A DNA stretch of 64,000 nt from Verrucomicrobium sp. GAS474 (lineage in GTDB: Bacteria; Verrucomicrobiota; Verrucomicrobiia; Methylacidiphilales; GAS474): NCBI RefSeq assembly GCF_900105685.1, contig NZ_LT629781.1, positions 434,001-498,000 of the forward strand, written 5' to 3'. Of the stretch, positions 19,003-27,730 are shown in pieces. Within the stretch, counting starts at the first letter, position 1. Every line of letters begins with the position of its first letter. The position numbers and the translations under genes were made by a program. The notes under the pieces are model-generated. The model was not told the origin of the DNA, searched no databases, and was given only the letters and a program-made list of their open reading frames with translations.

Positions 19003-20244
19003 GTGAAGCCCTCCCTCTACATCGCCCTCCGCTTCACCGCCGCCCGGAAACGGTCCCTCGTCTTCAGCCTCTCCGGCGTCATCCTCGGCGTCGCCTTCTT
19101 CATCTGCACCCAGGCCCAGACGCAGGGATTCGAGAAATTCTTCATCGAGACCGTCCTCGGCACCTCCGGCGCCGTCACCGTCGGGGACCGCTTCCAGCCC
19201 CGCTACGACCCCCTCCTGAAGAAGGAGGACGGCGCCGCCGTCAGCGGCCAGCAATCCCGCAAATACTATTCCGGCGTCGACAACCCGGGCCTCGTCATCC
19301 GCTGCCTGGAATCGTACTCCTCTGTCCTCGCCGTCGCCCCCTACGTCGAGGGGAACGTCACCCTCCGGACGAACTTCAAGGAAGACGTCGTCAAGCTCCA
19401 GGGCATCGACCTCGCCGCCCAGATGCAGGCCACCACCCTCAAGGGCCAGATCATCGAGGGCGACATCGACCGCTTCAAATACCGCCCCTACGGCCTCCTC
19501 GTCGGCACCCTCCTCGCCAACAAGCTCCAGGTCCACGCGGGGGAGATCGTCTACGTCGCCGGGACCACCGGGAATCCCCGCGCCTTCACCATCGAGGGGA
19601 TCTTCCAGTCGGGCATCAACGCCGTCGACCAGACCCGCGTCTACGCCCACCTCGCCACCGCGCAGAGCATCCTGAACAAGCCCTACCAGATCACCTCCAT
19701 CGTCGTCCGCCTCCGCGATCCCCAACGCGCCCCCCAGATCGCCGCCCAGTTCGAGCAGCAGTTCCTCCACGTCTCCCGCAGCTGGCAGGACCGGGAGCAG
19801 GGGAACCTCGCCATCTTCCACGCCCTCCGCCTCTCCTCCGCCATCGTCGTCTCCCTCATCATCCTCCTCGCCGGCTTCGGCATCTTCAACATCCTCACCA
19901 TGACGGTCCTCAACAAGGTCCGCGAGATCGCCATCCTCCGCTCCATGGGCTACCGGCGCGGCGACATCCAGGCCATCTTCCTCTTCCAGGGCCTCATCAT
20001 CGCCTCGATCGGCTCCGCCGTCGGCTGCCTCATCGGGGCCGCCCTCACCTACACCATCTCCCTCATCCCCCTCCACATGCGCGGCATCATGAACACCGAC
20101 CACTTCGTCGTCGCCTGGTCGTCCTCCCACTACGTCTGGGCCGTTCTCATCGCCTTCGCCTCGGTCCTCGTCGCCAGCTACTTCCCCGCCCGCCGCGCCG
20201 CCACCCTCCCGCCCGTGAACACCCTCCGCGGCTCCGGCCAATAA
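19003..20244 (+). CDS. ABC transporter permease, MacB/FtsX type
   Basis: Inner-membrane permease of 413 residues. One membrane segment near the N-terminus (about residues 20-37) is followed by a large periplasmic MacB_PCD-type domain. Three C-terminal membrane segments form the FtsX domain, which contains MTVLNKVREIAILRSMGYRR, the usual coupling-helix region. Unlike MacB it has no fused ATPase; the ATPase is the next gene, 14 bp on, as in LolCD-type systems. A GTG start at 19003 is used. Together with the adaptor and two TolC proteins it probably exports a small molecule, peptide or lipid; the substrate is unknown. Confidence 0.9.
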   Translation: MKPSLYIALRFTAARKRSLVFSLSGVILGVAFFICTQAQTQGFEKFFIETVLGTSGAVTVGDRFQPRYDPLLKKEDGAAVSGQQSRKYYSGVDNPGLVIRCLESYSSVLAVAPYVEGNVTLRTNFKEDVVKLQGIDLAAQMQATTLKGQIIEGDIDRFKYRPYGLLVGTLLANKLQVHAGEIVYVAGTTGNPRAFTIEGIFQSGINAVDQTRVYAHLATAQSILNKPYQITSIVVRLRDPQRAPQIAAQFEQQFLHVSRSWQDREQGNLAIFHALRLSSAIVVSLIILLAGFGIFNILTMTVLNKVREIAILRSMGYRRGDIQAIFLFQGLIIASIGSAVGCLIGAALTYTISLIPLHMRGIMNTDHFVVAWSSSHYVWAVLIAFASVLVASYFPARRAATLPPVNTLRGSGQ

Positions 20245-20258
20245 AACAGAGTCACGCC

Positions 20259-20978
20259 ATGGACCTCCTCGCCGGCCACCCTCCCTGCCTCTCCGCCCGG
20301 ACCCTGGAACGCTACCTCGGCGAGGAGGAATCGCGCATCCACGTCCTGCGCGGCGTCACCCTCACGCTCGATCCCGGCTCCGTCCACGCCATCGTCGGCC
20401 CCTCCGGCTGCGGGAAAAGCTCGCTCCTCTACATCCTCGGCCTCCTCGACAACCCCGACGCAGGCCACCTCGAGATCGGCGGCGTCCCCGTCCTCTCCAT
20501 CGACGACAACGTCGCCTCGGCGAAGCGCAACGAGATGATCGGCTTCGTCTTCCAGTTCCACTTCCTCCTGGAGGACTTCACCGCCGCCGAGAACGTCATG
20601 ATCCCGATGCGCCGCCTCGGGAAGCTCACCGAGGCCGAGATGGAGGAGCGCGCCGTCCTGCTGCTGGAGGAAGTCGGCCTCGGCGCCAAGGCGAAGCGCC
20701 CCAGCCGCCACCTCTCGGGCGGCGAACAGCAGCGCGTCGCCATCGCCCGCGCCCTCGCGAACGACCCCCTCGTCCTCCTTGCCGACGAGCCGACCGGCAA
20801 CCTCGACTCCCTCAACTCCGACCGCGTCTTCAGCCTTCTCACCCGCGTCGTCCACAACCGAAACAAGGCCCTCCTCCTCGTCACCCACAACCCCGAGATC
20901 GCCGAGAAGTGCGACTGGGTCCACGAGATGAAGGACGGGCTGATCGTGAATACGACCCGGAACGAGCGGAAGGGATAG
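20259..20978 (+). CDS. ABC transporter ATP-binding protein, MacB/LolD type
   Basis: Cytoplasmic ATPase of the preceding permease, 239 residues. Walker A is GPSGCGKSS (residues 47-55), the Q-loop region is FVFQFHFLLEDFTAAEN, the signature is LSGGEQQRVAIARAL, and Walker B plus D-loop are VLLADEPTGNLDSLNSD, followed by the H-loop LLVTHNPEIAEKC. All catalytic residues are present. The ADEPTGNLD string is typical of the MacB/LolD/FtsE class. It is the last gene of the operon; a dispersed repeat follows within a few bases of its stop. Confidence 0.95.
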   Translation: MDLLAGHPPCLSARTLERYLGEEESRIHVLRGVTLTLDPGSVHAIVGPSGCGKSSLLYILGLLDNPDAGHLEIGGVPVLSIDDNVASAKRNEMIGFVFQFHFLLEDFTAAENVMIPMRRLGKLTEAEMEERAVLLLEEVGLGAKAKRPSRHLSGGEQQRVAIARALANDPLVLLADEPTGNLDSLNSDRVFSLLTRVVHNRNKALLLVTHNPEIAEKCDWVHEMKDGLIVNTTRNERKG

Positions 20979-20983
20979 GGGGC

Positions 20984-21275
20984 GGGGCAGCTTCGGGACC
21001 TGCGCGGTCGACCCTATACAGGGCTTCAGCACCGAGAAGGCGATATTGCTCCTTGGATGCTCCTTCCCATGGCTCGGCCCTCAAGGAGGTTAGATCCAGC
21101 GGAGTAGAGTGGACTTATGAGAGGCGAGCCTTTTGGATCGCGCCCTATCTACACCAAGGCCTATCAGACGGGGCGGTGCAGGAGGGGCGAAGCCCCTCTT
21201 GCATCTTTAAACGCGCGGGTTACATCCACCTGTACAGAGCCATGTACCCGGTCCCGAAGGGCTGCCCTTCCTCTT
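20984..21275. repeat. Dispersed intergenic repeat, copy R2
   Basis: This fills the 304-bp gap between convergent stops (20978 and 21283). Its ends are inverted copies of a terminal unit: TTCGGGACC...GGTCGACC...TACAGG on the left, and CCTGTACAG...GTACCCGGTCCCGAAGGGC on the right. The core (21024-21170) matches 58197-58341, including a 59-bp stretch (21053-21111) identical to 58225-58283. A perfect hairpin GAGGGGC-GAA-GCCCCTC lies at 21182-21198. It lacks the 61-bp module found in R1, R4 and R5. No gene is seen in the gap. Confidence 0.88.
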
Positions 21276-21282
21276 TGATCCC

Positions 21283-21771
21283 CTACCCCTTCGCCTGCTG
21301 CTTCAGCAGATCGCGGATCTCGGTCAACAGCACGATATCGGGCGCGGGGGCCGGGGCCTCCGTCGGCGCGGGCGTGGAGGGCTCTTCCGCTTTCTGGTTC
21401 GCCAGCACCAGCATCTCGGCCTCGAAGGCGCGGCGCGCGATGTTGATGAACTTCACCAGGAGGAAAACGCACAGCGCGACGATCAGGAAGTTCAACGTCA
21501 CGGTCAGGAAGTTCCCGTAGGCGAAGACGGGGATCGAATCGGCCTTGAGCTTCGCGATGGTGTCCCCCGGCTGCGCCTTGTCCGAGAGCGCCCAGAAATG
21601 CTTGCTGAAATCGGTGCTCCCCGGCGTCAATCTGCCGACAATCGGCATGACGAGGTCGGTGACGATCGAGTTCACGACGTTGCCGAAGGCCCCGCCGATG
21701 ATGACGCCGACGGCGAGGTCGACCATGTTCCCTTTGACCGCGAATTCCCGGAAATCCTTGAAGAAGCTCAT
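21283..21771 (-). CDS. mscL: Large-conductance mechanosensitive channel MscL
   Basis: Homopentameric inner-membrane channel that opens at high membrane tension to protect against osmotic downshock. The product is 162 residues (E. coli 136). It has the typical N-terminus MSFFKDFREFAVKGNMVDLA, the TM1 pore helix VGVIIGGAFGNVVNSIVTDL, a periplasmic loop, TM2 (LTVTLNFLIVALCVFLLVKF) and a C-terminal helix (IVLLTEIRDLLKQQ). An Ala/Pro-rich insert before the last helix accounts for the extra length. Single-gene unit; repeat R2 abuts the stop. Confidence 0.96.
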   Translation of the reverse strand: MSFFKDFREFAVKGNMVDLAVGVIIGGAFGNVVNSIVTDLVMPIVGRLTPGSTDFSKHFWALSDKAQPGDTIAKLKADSIPVFAYGNFLTVTLNFLIVALCVFLLVKFINIARRAFEAEMLVLANQKAEEPSTPAPTEAPAPAPDIVLLTEIRDLLKQQAKG

Positions 21772-21777
21772 GCCGCG

Positions 21778-21823
21778 AAACTAAACCGCCCCGCGACAGG
21801 GTGCAACCCTGCGGCGGGGCGGT
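21778..21823 (-). terminator. Rho-independent terminator of azoR
   Basis: ACCGCCCCGC (21785-21794) pairs with GCGGGGCGGT (21814-21823), with a nested AGGGT/ACCCT stem. Read on the minus strand, the hairpin is followed by TTTAGTTT. It lies 19 bp after the azoR stop and just before the mscL start, so it separates the two genes. Confidence 0.75.
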
Positions 21824-21841
21824 GGAGGAGAACGGCTCTCC

Positions 21842-22471
21842 TTAGAACGTATGGGCGATCTCGTCGGCGCGTCCCTTCGCCACGGCGACGGCGGCATCCT
21901 TCGCCTCGCCCCCGGCGAGGGTCGGCTCGACGAGGATCTCGCGGAGGTCGGTGACGCCGACGAAGCCGAGGACCTGGCGGAAGTAGGTGGTCTGGGCGTC
22001 GTAGCCCTCGGCTCCGGTGCCGGGACCATAGGCGCCGCCCCGGGCGTAGACGGCGACGGCGGGCTTCCCCGTGACGAGGCCGGTGTAGCCGGTCTCGGGC
22101 GAGAAGCTGAAGGTGAGGCCGGGCTGGGCGATGAGGTCGATCCACTGCTTCAGCTTGTAGGGGATGCCGAAGTTCCACATCGGAAGGGAGAAGACGAATT
22201 TGTCGGCGGCCTTGAACTGCTCCGCGAGGGAGACGATGGCCGTCCATGCGGCGGCCTGTTCCGGGGTGAACGGCTGGCCGTGGAGGATCGCGTACTTCGC
22301 GTCGAGGGCCGCGCCGTCGAACTCGGGGAGGTTGGCCGTCCAGAGGTCGAGCGTCTCGACCGTGTCGCCGGGATGGGCGGCCAGGTAGGCGTCGAGGAAG
22401 TGGCGGGCAACGGTCGTCGAGGCGGAACGCTCGCCCCTGGGCGAGGCGGAGATGTGGAGGACTTTGGACAT
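21842..22471 (-). CDS. azoR: FMN-dependent NADH:quinone oxidoreductase / azoreductase AzoR
   Basis: Flavodoxin-like flavoprotein that reduces quinones and azo compounds with NADH; 209 residues, usual length about 200. The N-terminal FMN site is LHISASPRGERSASTTVARHF. PMWNFGIPYKLKQWIDLIAQ and the ARGGAYGPG region are AzoR family blocks in the expected order. Cytosolic, no signal peptide. It is followed by its own terminator and is divergent from pyk with a 203-bp gap that shows no further gene. Confidence 0.95.
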   Translation of the reverse strand: MSKVLHISASPRGERSASTTVARHFLDAYLAAHPGDTVETLDLWTANLPEFDGAALDAKYAILHGQPFTPEQAAAWTAIVSLAEQFKAADKFVFSLPMWNFGIPYKLKQWIDLIAQPGLTFSFSPETGYTGLVTGKPAVAVYARGGAYGPGTGAEGYDAQTTYFRQVLGFVGVTDLREILVEPTLAGGEAKDAAVAVAKGRADEIAHTF

Positions 22472-22674
22472 AAGAGTGGAGAGGTTGGGGGTCTGGGTTG
22501 GGTTCGATTGGTTTCTTCCCTAGTTGTAACCCCGATTGGAGAAAAGCGGAAAGACCGTCTTTCTTCGCTTAGCATGCTTTTTGGGCATACCCCATTTTCA
22601 GGGGTAATTTCTCCCGCACTTGCCTTGCCCCCCGGCGCGGGCTTCAATCTTCCCACCCCCCCTTCCACTCTCCC

Positions 22675-24114
22675 ATGACCACCCCCCTCCTCCGCCGCAC
22701 GAAGATCGTCGCCACCATCGGCCCGGCCAGCCGGTCTCCCGAAATCATCCGGCAGCTGATCCGCGCGGGGATGAACGTCGCGCGGCTCAATTTCTCCCAC
22801 GGCTCCTACGACGACCACGCGCAGAGCATCGCCGCCCTCCGCGCGATCTCGAAGGAACTCGATACCCCCGTCACCCTCCTCCAGGACCTCCAGGGGCCGA
22901 AGGTCCGCGTCGGCGCGATGCCCGAAGGGAAGATCCTCCTCATCCCCGACGCCCTCGTCACCCTGATCCCCGAGGAGGACTACACCGGCCAGCCCGCCAC
23001 CATCCCCCTCGACTACCCCCACGCCCATGAGGAGGCGAAGCCGGGAACCCAGATCCTCCTCGCCGACGGCCTCTACGAGATGGTCGTCGTCGAGGTCGAC
23101 CAAGCGAAACGTTCCCTCCTCTGCCGCGTCGTCGAGGGCGGCACCCTCCAGAGCCGCAAGGGGGTCAACTTCCCCGCCCTGAAGCTCCGCCTTCCCTCCC
23201 TCACCGAGAAGGACAAGGAAGACCTCGTCTTCGGCCTCTCCCAGCACGTCGACTGGATCTCCCTCAGCTTCGTCCGCAGCGCCGAGGACCTCCGCCTGCT
23301 GAAGGCGATCCTGAAGGAACACGGGGCGACCCAGTCGATCATCGCCAAGATCGAGAAGCCCCAGGCCATCGAGAACCTCGAGGAGATCCTCGACGAGTCC
23401 GACGGCATCATGGTTGCCCGCGGTGACCTCGGCGTCGAAATCAGCCCGGAGAAGGTGCCGATGCTCCAGAAACGGATCATCGAGTCGTGCAACCGGCGCG
23501 GCCTCCCCGTCATCACCGCCACGCAGATGCTGGAGAGCATGATCAACGATCCCCGCCCGACCCGGGCCGAGACCAGCGACGTCGCCAACGCGATCATCGA
23601 CGGCACCGACGCCGTCATGCTCTCCGGGGAGACCGCCGCCGGGGCCTTCCCCGTCCGCGCCGTCGAGATGATGCACCGCATCGCCGTCGAGGTGGAGGCC
23701 GGGATCGACTTCAAGAGCTACCCCACCCTCCGGCGCGGCGACGCCGACGCCCTCGCCGAGGGGGCCAACGTCATCGCCCGCTCGATCGAGCCCCACAGCA
23801 TCGTCGTCCTCACCACCTCGGGCCACACCGCCCGCGCCGTCGCCGCCGAACGCTCCCGCACCCCCGTCATCGCCGTCACCGGGAACGAGCGGGTCTACCA
23901 CGCGCTCAACCTCTTCTGGGGGATCAAGCCGCTGCTGGAGCTCCCCTCCCCCGGCGCCCCCTCCGACTCCTTCGACGACCTCGTCCGCGATGCCGAGAAG
24001 GCGTTGCGGCGGCGGAGCCTCGCCCCCTCCGGCTCCCGCATCCTGATCCTCGGCGGCGTCCCGTCGAACACCCCGCGCGGGGCCAACTTCGTCAAGATCC
24101 ACACCCTTCCCTAA
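22675..24114 (+). CDS. pyk: Pyruvate kinase
   Basis: Last ATP-forming step of glycolysis (phosphoenolpyruvate + ADP to pyruvate + ATP). The 479-residue product is the normal length. It opens RRTKIVATIGPASRSPEIIR, then MNVARLNFSHGSYDDH. It has the signature IAKIEKPQAIENLEEI with its catalytic Lys, MVARGDLGVEI (metal-binding acids, near residue 245) and TATQMLESMI. The C-terminal domain is complete. The start at 22675 is the natural one. The DUF2721 gene follows after 19 bp. Confidence 0.97.
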   Translation: MTTPLLRRTKIVATIGPASRSPEIIRQLIRAGMNVARLNFSHGSYDDHAQSIAALRAISKELDTPVTLLQDLQGPKVRVGAMPEGKILLIPDALVTLIPEEDYTGQPATIPLDYPHAHEEAKPGTQILLADGLYEMVVVEVDQAKRSLLCRVVEGGTLQSRKGVNFPALKLRLPSLTEKDKEDLVFGLSQHVDWISLSFVRSAEDLRLLKAILKEHGATQSIIAKIEKPQAIENLEEILDESDGIMVARGDLGVEISPEKVPMLQKRIIESCNRRGLPVITATQMLESMINDPRPTRAETSDVANAIIDGTDAVMLSGETAAGAFPVRAVEMMHRIAVEVEAGIDFKSYPTLRRGDADALAEGANVIARSIEPHSIVVLTTSGHTARAVAAERSRTPVIAVTGNERVYHALNLFWGIKPLLELPSPGAPSDSFDDLVRDAEKALRRRSLAPSGSRILILGGVPSNTPRGANFVKIHTLP

Positions 24115-24133
24115 CTCCCCCAGCCTCACGAAT

Positions 24134-24643
24134 ATGATCGATCCCGCCGCCGCCCAGGCCCCGTTCTCCGCCCTCACCTTCATCGTCGCCCCCGCGCTGC
24201 TGACGAACGCGACGAGCGTCCTCGCCATGAGCACGATCAACCGCCACCTCCGCACGCGGGACCGGATGCACGAGCTCTACAAGCTTCCCGACCCGAAGGA
24301 CGAATCGGCCCCCGACCGCGCCCGGCGGATGCTCCACGTCGACCGGATCCAGCGGCAGGGCGAGCTCCTCCTCCACTCCCTCCACGCGATCTACATCGCC
24401 CTCGCCGCCTTCTCCGGCTCGACGCTCGTCACCCTCCTGGGGGCGAGCCTCGCCACCGTCTTCCCCGGCTTCGCCTACCATCTCTTCATCAACGTCGGCC
24501 TCGTGCTCGGCTGCGTCGGCGTCGGCGGGCTGATGCTCGGCAGCTGGCAGCTCTTCCGCGCCACCCAGCTCTCCCTCGTCAACATGCAGATGGAAGCCGA
24601 CGCCATCCGCAACCGCGGGGCGACGATTCAGCCGCTGGGCTGA
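24134..24643 (+). CDS. DUF2721 family membrane protein
   Basis: A 169-residue protein with three hydrophobic segments (about residues 10-35, 75-100 and 115-145). The block ALLTNATSVLAMSTINRHLR followed by TRDRMHEL is characteristic of DUF2721, a family of small inner-membrane proteins without known function. It sits 19 bp after pyk, probably in the same transcript, and converges on the AraC-type regulator. Confidence 0.85.
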   Translation: MIDPAAAQAPFSALTFIVAPALLTNATSVLAMSTINRHLRTRDRMHELYKLPDPKDESAPDRARRMLHVDRIQRQGELLLHSLHAIYIALAAFSGSTLVTLLGASLATVFPGFAYHLFINVGLVLGCVGVGGLMLGSWQLFRATQLSLVNMQMEADAIRNRGATIQPLG

Positions 24644-24661
24644 TCAGTCTCGCGTGATTCG

Positions 24662-25582
24662 TCAAAGGGCAGGGCTCCCGCCCTGCCCCGCCCGCCTCCA
24701 CCGCGTCGGCGGCATCCCCGCGCGGGCACGGAAATCGAGGGTGAAGTGGTAGGGCGAGGAATAGCCGAGCTGCCCCGCGATCTCCTTCACCGCGAGGGCG
24801 GTGTTCTGCAACAGATTCCGCGCGCGGCGGTGGCGGATTTCCATCCGGTATTGCTTCGGGGAGAAGCCGGTCTGCCGCTTGAACTCGCGGCGGAAATAGG
24901 AATAGCTGACCCCCATCTTCCGGGCGACCGACTCCGGGGAAACCTCAGGGCCTCCCTTCTCCCACTCGCCTTCGAGGAGCGCCTGCGCCTTGGAAACGAT
25001 GCCACTCGCCCGCGTCGAGAAAGTCGCCGCGCTCTGCGGCCGGAGGGGATTCCCGTGCCGCAACACCAACGCCAGGATCTGCGCCGCGCAGAGCCCGAGG
25101 CGGACGGGGAACCCGGGCGGCTTCCCCCGCGCCAGCCGGAGCGCCTCCGCCCAGAGCGCCTCGACCTCGCCGACGGCTTTCACCGCGTGGACCGGATGCC
25201 GCGCATCGAGGAGCCCCGCCGCGCGGAGCTGGTCGAAGTAGGTCCCGTTCACCTCGATCCACGACTCGGTCCACCCCGTCTCGACGGCGGGCCGGTAGCG
25301 GTGCCAGACGCCGGGGAAGAGGAGGAAAAGCGTCCCCGCGCCCAGCCGCCGCTTCAGCCCCGGGGCCGACTCGAAGAGGCCCCGCCCCGCGCTCAGGTAG
25401 AGGAGCTGGTAATCGGCGAGCGTCCGCCCCTGCTCCCACGAGAAAAGGCGGCTCTCGGGATGGCCGCCGGACGGGTAGACCGCGTGCGGCGGCGTCCGGT
25501 TCACCCCGCACGCCGTGGCGTAGAGTCCCCAGGCCCGATCCCGGGCGGGGACGGGGAAATAGCTGTGGAAGTTGCGGCTCAT
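24662..25582 (-). CDS. AraC-family transcriptional regulator (probable rhamnose regulator)
   Basis: A 306-residue regulator with an N-terminal cupin-like AraC ligand-binding domain (about residues 20-170) and a C-terminal pair of helix-turn-helix motifs. The first HTH is SPESVARKMGVSYSYFRREF; KQYRMEIRHRRARNLLQ and VKEIAGQLGYSSPYHFTLDF give the second. It is divergent from rhaA with 81 bp between starts, so rhamnose-responsive control of rhaA is likely (inference). The ATG at 25582 gives the complete domain; the much longer reading crosses rhaA and is not used. Confidence 0.9.
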   Translation of the reverse strand: MSRNFHSYFPVPARDRAWGLYATACGVNRTPPHAVYPSGGHPESRLFSWEQGRTLADYQLLYLSAGRGLFESAPGLKRRLGAGTLFLLFPGVWHRYRPAVETGWTESWIEVNGTYFDQLRAAGLLDARHPVHAVKAVGEVEALWAEALRLARGKPPGFPVRLGLCAAQILALVLRHGNPLRPQSAATFSTRASGIVSKAQALLEGEWEKGGPEVSPESVARKMGVSYSYFRREFKRQTGFSPKQYRMEIRHRRARNLLQNTALAVKEIAGQLGYSSPYHFTLDFRARAGMPPTRWRRAGQGGSPAL

Positions 25583-25591
25583 CCGTTTTCT

Positions 25592-25653
25592 TGTGTCATT
25601 TTTTATATGGAAAAGATCAGTTTGTCGATTTATCGCCTTTCCCATCTGTGTCA
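25592..25653. promoter_or_regulatory. Direct repeats in the AraC-type/rhaA intergenic region
   Basis: TGTGTCA occurs at 25592-25598 and again at 25647-25653, each followed by an A/T run, 55 bp apart. AraC-family proteins commonly bind direct repeats, and the 81-bp AT-rich region is the only control region for both genes. It is a candidate binding site, unproven. Confidence 0.35.
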
Positions 25654-25663
25654 AAAATAAGGA

Positions 25664-26926
25664 ATGAGTACTCCCGCCTCCGCCTATGCCCATGCTCAAG
25701 CCGTCTATGCCTCCCACGGCGTCGATACCGAGGCGGTCCTCGCCCGCCTCGCCACGATCCCCCTCTCCCTCCATTGCTGGCAGGGCGACGACGTCGGCGG
25801 CTTCGAGACGCCCGACGCCGAACTGAGCGGCGGCGGCATCCAGGTCACCGGGAACTATCCCGGCAAGGCCCGCACCCTCGCCGAACTCCGGCACGATCTC
25901 GACAAGGTCTACTCCCTCCTCCCCGGGAAGCACCGCCTGAACCTCCACGCGTGCTATGCCGACCTCGGCGGAAAGAAAGTCGGGCGCGACCAATACGACG
26001 TCACCCACTTCCAGAGCTGGATCGACTGGTGCAAGGCGCGCGGCCTCGGCCTCGACTTCAACCCGACCCTCTTCGGCCACCCCCTCGCCAACGACGGCGC
26101 GACCCTCTCCAGCCGCGACGAGGGGATCCGCCGATTCTGGATCGACCACAGCATCGCCTGCCGGAAGATCGGCGCCGAGATGGGCAGGCAGCTCGGCACC
26201 GCCACTGTCACCAACGTCTGGATCCCCGACGGCTCGAAGGACCTCCCCGTCGACCGCAAGGCCCCCCGCGAGCGCCTCGAAGCCTCCCTCGACGCGGTCT
26301 TCCAGGAAGCCCTCGATCCCCGGCACCACCTCGACGCCGTCGAGTCGAAGCTCTTCGGCATCGGCTCCGAATCGTACGTCGTCGGGTCCCATGAATTCTA
26401 CATGGGCTACGCCGTGAAGAACCGGAAGCTCCTCTGCCTCGACGCCGGCCACTTCCACCCGACGGAGAGCCTCGCCGACAAGATCTCCTCGGTCCTCCAG
26501 TTCGTCCCCGAGATCATCCTCCACGTCAGCCGCGGCGTCCGCTGGGACAGCGACCACGTCGTCCTCCTCGACGACCCGACGAAGGCGATCATGGAAGAGC
26601 TGGTCCGGGGCGATTTCCTCGGCCGCACCCACATCGGCCTCGACTACTTCGACGCCAGCATCAACCGCATCGCCGCCTGGGCCATCGGCGCCCGGAGCGC
26701 CCTGAAGGCCCTCCTCCTCGGCCTCCTCGAGCCGACCGCCCGGCTCCGCGCCGCCGAGGAAGCGGGCGACGGCACCCTGCGCCTCCTCCTCCTCGAGGAA
26801 ATCAAGACCCTTCCCTTCGGCCTCGTCTGGGACGAATACCTCAAGCGCCACGACGTCCCCACCGGCGACGCCTGGCTGAACGAGGTGAAGAACTACGAGA
26901 AGACCGTGCTCTCGGCACGGGCCTGA
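25664..26926 (+). CDS. rhaA: L-rhamnose isomerase
   Basis: Converts L-rhamnose to L-rhamnulose, the first step of rhamnose catabolism; 420 residues (E. coli 419). It has the RhaA N-terminus [36 protein letters not shown], the metal-binding region [13 protein letters not shown] and [40 protein letters not shown] and [18 protein letters not shown] follow. These include the expected His, Asp and Glu ligands. AAGGA directly abuts the ATG at 25664, too close for a standard ribosome site. rhaB and rhaD are not nearby. Confidence 0.97.
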   Translation: MSTPASAYAHAQAVYASHGVDTEAVLARLATIPLSLHCWQGDDVGGFETPDAELSGGGIQVTGNYPGKARTLAELRHDLDKVYSLLPGKHRLNLHACYADLGGKKVGRDQYDVTHFQSWIDWCKARGLGLDFNPTLFGHPLANDGATLSSRDEGIRRFWIDHSIACRKIGAEMGRQLGTATVTNVWIPDGSKDLPVDRKAPRERLEASLDAVFQEALDPRHHLDAVESKLFGIGSESYVVGSHEFYMGYAVKNRKLLCLDAGHFHPTESLADKISSVLQFVPEIILHVSRGVRWDSDHVVLLDDPTKAIMEELVRGDFLGRTHIGLDYFDASINRIAAWAIGARSALKALLLGLLEPTARLRAAEEAGDGTLRLLLLEEIKTLPFGLVWDEYLKRHDVPTGDAWLNEVKNYEKTVLSARA

Positions 26927-26939
26927 TTCCCTGATTGGC

Positions 26940-26955
26940 GACCGGAAAACCGGTC
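26940..26955. terminator. Hairpin between convergent rhaA and larB
   Basis: GACCGG-AAAA-CCGGTC is a perfect 6-4-6 inverted repeat in the 27-bp gap, touching the larB stop (26954-26956). There is no U-tract on either strand, so it may serve as a weak bidirectional terminator or 3'-end stem. Confidence 0.35.
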
Positions 26956-27709
26956 ACCCCTTCGCGCCCCGCACCATCGAGGTCGCGAAGGCGGCCGCAC
27001 CGAAGCCGTTGTCGATGTTCACGACCGCGACGTTCGGCGAGCATGAATTCAGCATCCCCAGCAGCGCCGCGACGCCGCCGAAGGCCGCGCCGTAGCCGAC
27101 GCTCGTCGGCACCGCGATGACGGGGACGCGGACCAATCCGGCGACGACCGTCGGCAGCGCCCCCTCCATCCCCGCGCAGACGATGCAGGCCCGCGCCTCG
27201 GCCAAGACCGGGCGCTGGGAGAGGAGACGATGGAGGCCGGCCACGCCGACGTCGTACAGGCGGGTGACCGTGTTGCCGAGGAACTCGGCCGTGACGGCGG
27301 CCTCCTCCGCCACGGGAAGATCGCTCGTCCCCGCGCAGAGGACGGCGAGGGTGCCGGGGAAGGGAATCGTCTCGTGCTGGCGGAGGGAGAGGATGCGGGC
27401 CACCGGATGATAGGTGGCCGCCGGCACCTCGGCGAGGACGGCGGCGGCGGCCCCGGCCCCGGCGCGGGTGGCGAGGACATCGCCGCCCGCCGCCGCCATG
27501 CGGGCGAAGATTCCGGCGACCTCGGCGTCGGTCTTCCCCGCCGCATAGATCACCTCGGGCATCCCGGTGCGCAGGGCGCGGTGGTGGTCGACCTTCGCGT
27601 AGGCGAGATCCTCATAGGGAAGGTTGGCGAGCCGGGCCATCCCCTCCTGGGGCGTCGTCTTGCCTTGTTCAATCGCCGTCAACAGTTCGAGGAGGCTGGT
27701 CGGGTTCAT
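26954..27709 (-). CDS. larB: Nickel-pincer cofactor biosynthesis protein LarB
   Basis: LarB carboxylates and hydrolyses nicotinate adenine dinucleotide to start synthesis of the nickel-pincer nucleotide used by LarA-family enzymes. The product is 251 residues, the usual length. It has an N-terminal helical segment and a PurE-like (AIR carboxylase) domain with LAVLCAGTSDLPVAEEAAVT, CAGMEGALPTVVAGLVRVPV and PTSVGYGAAFGG, then a closing MLNSCSPNVAVVNIDNGFGA. It is third in the minus-strand uxaC-lacI-larB group (21 bp after lacI). larE and larA are on the divergent operon, so cofactor maker and user share one locus. larC is not in the window. Confidence 0.95.
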   Translation of the reverse strand: MNPTSLLELLTAIEQGKTTPQEGMARLANLPYEDLAYAKVDHHRALRTGMPEVIYAAGKTDAEVAGIFARMAAAGGDVLATRAGAGAAAAVLAEVPAATYHPVARILSLRQHETIPFPGTLAVLCAGTSDLPVAEEAAVTAEFLGNTVTRLYDVGVAGLHRLLSQRPVLAEARACIVCAGMEGALPTVVAGLVRVPVIAVPTSVGYGAAFGGVAALLGMLNSCSPNVAVVNIDNGFGAAAFATSMVRGAKG

Positions 27710-27730
27710 CGTTTGATATTATAGAGTCTA

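Noticed and set aside
20984-21275. Repeat copies as insertion sequences carrying a transposase
   Set aside because: At 290-600 bp they are too short and no transposase motif is present; at most they are non-autonomous elements.
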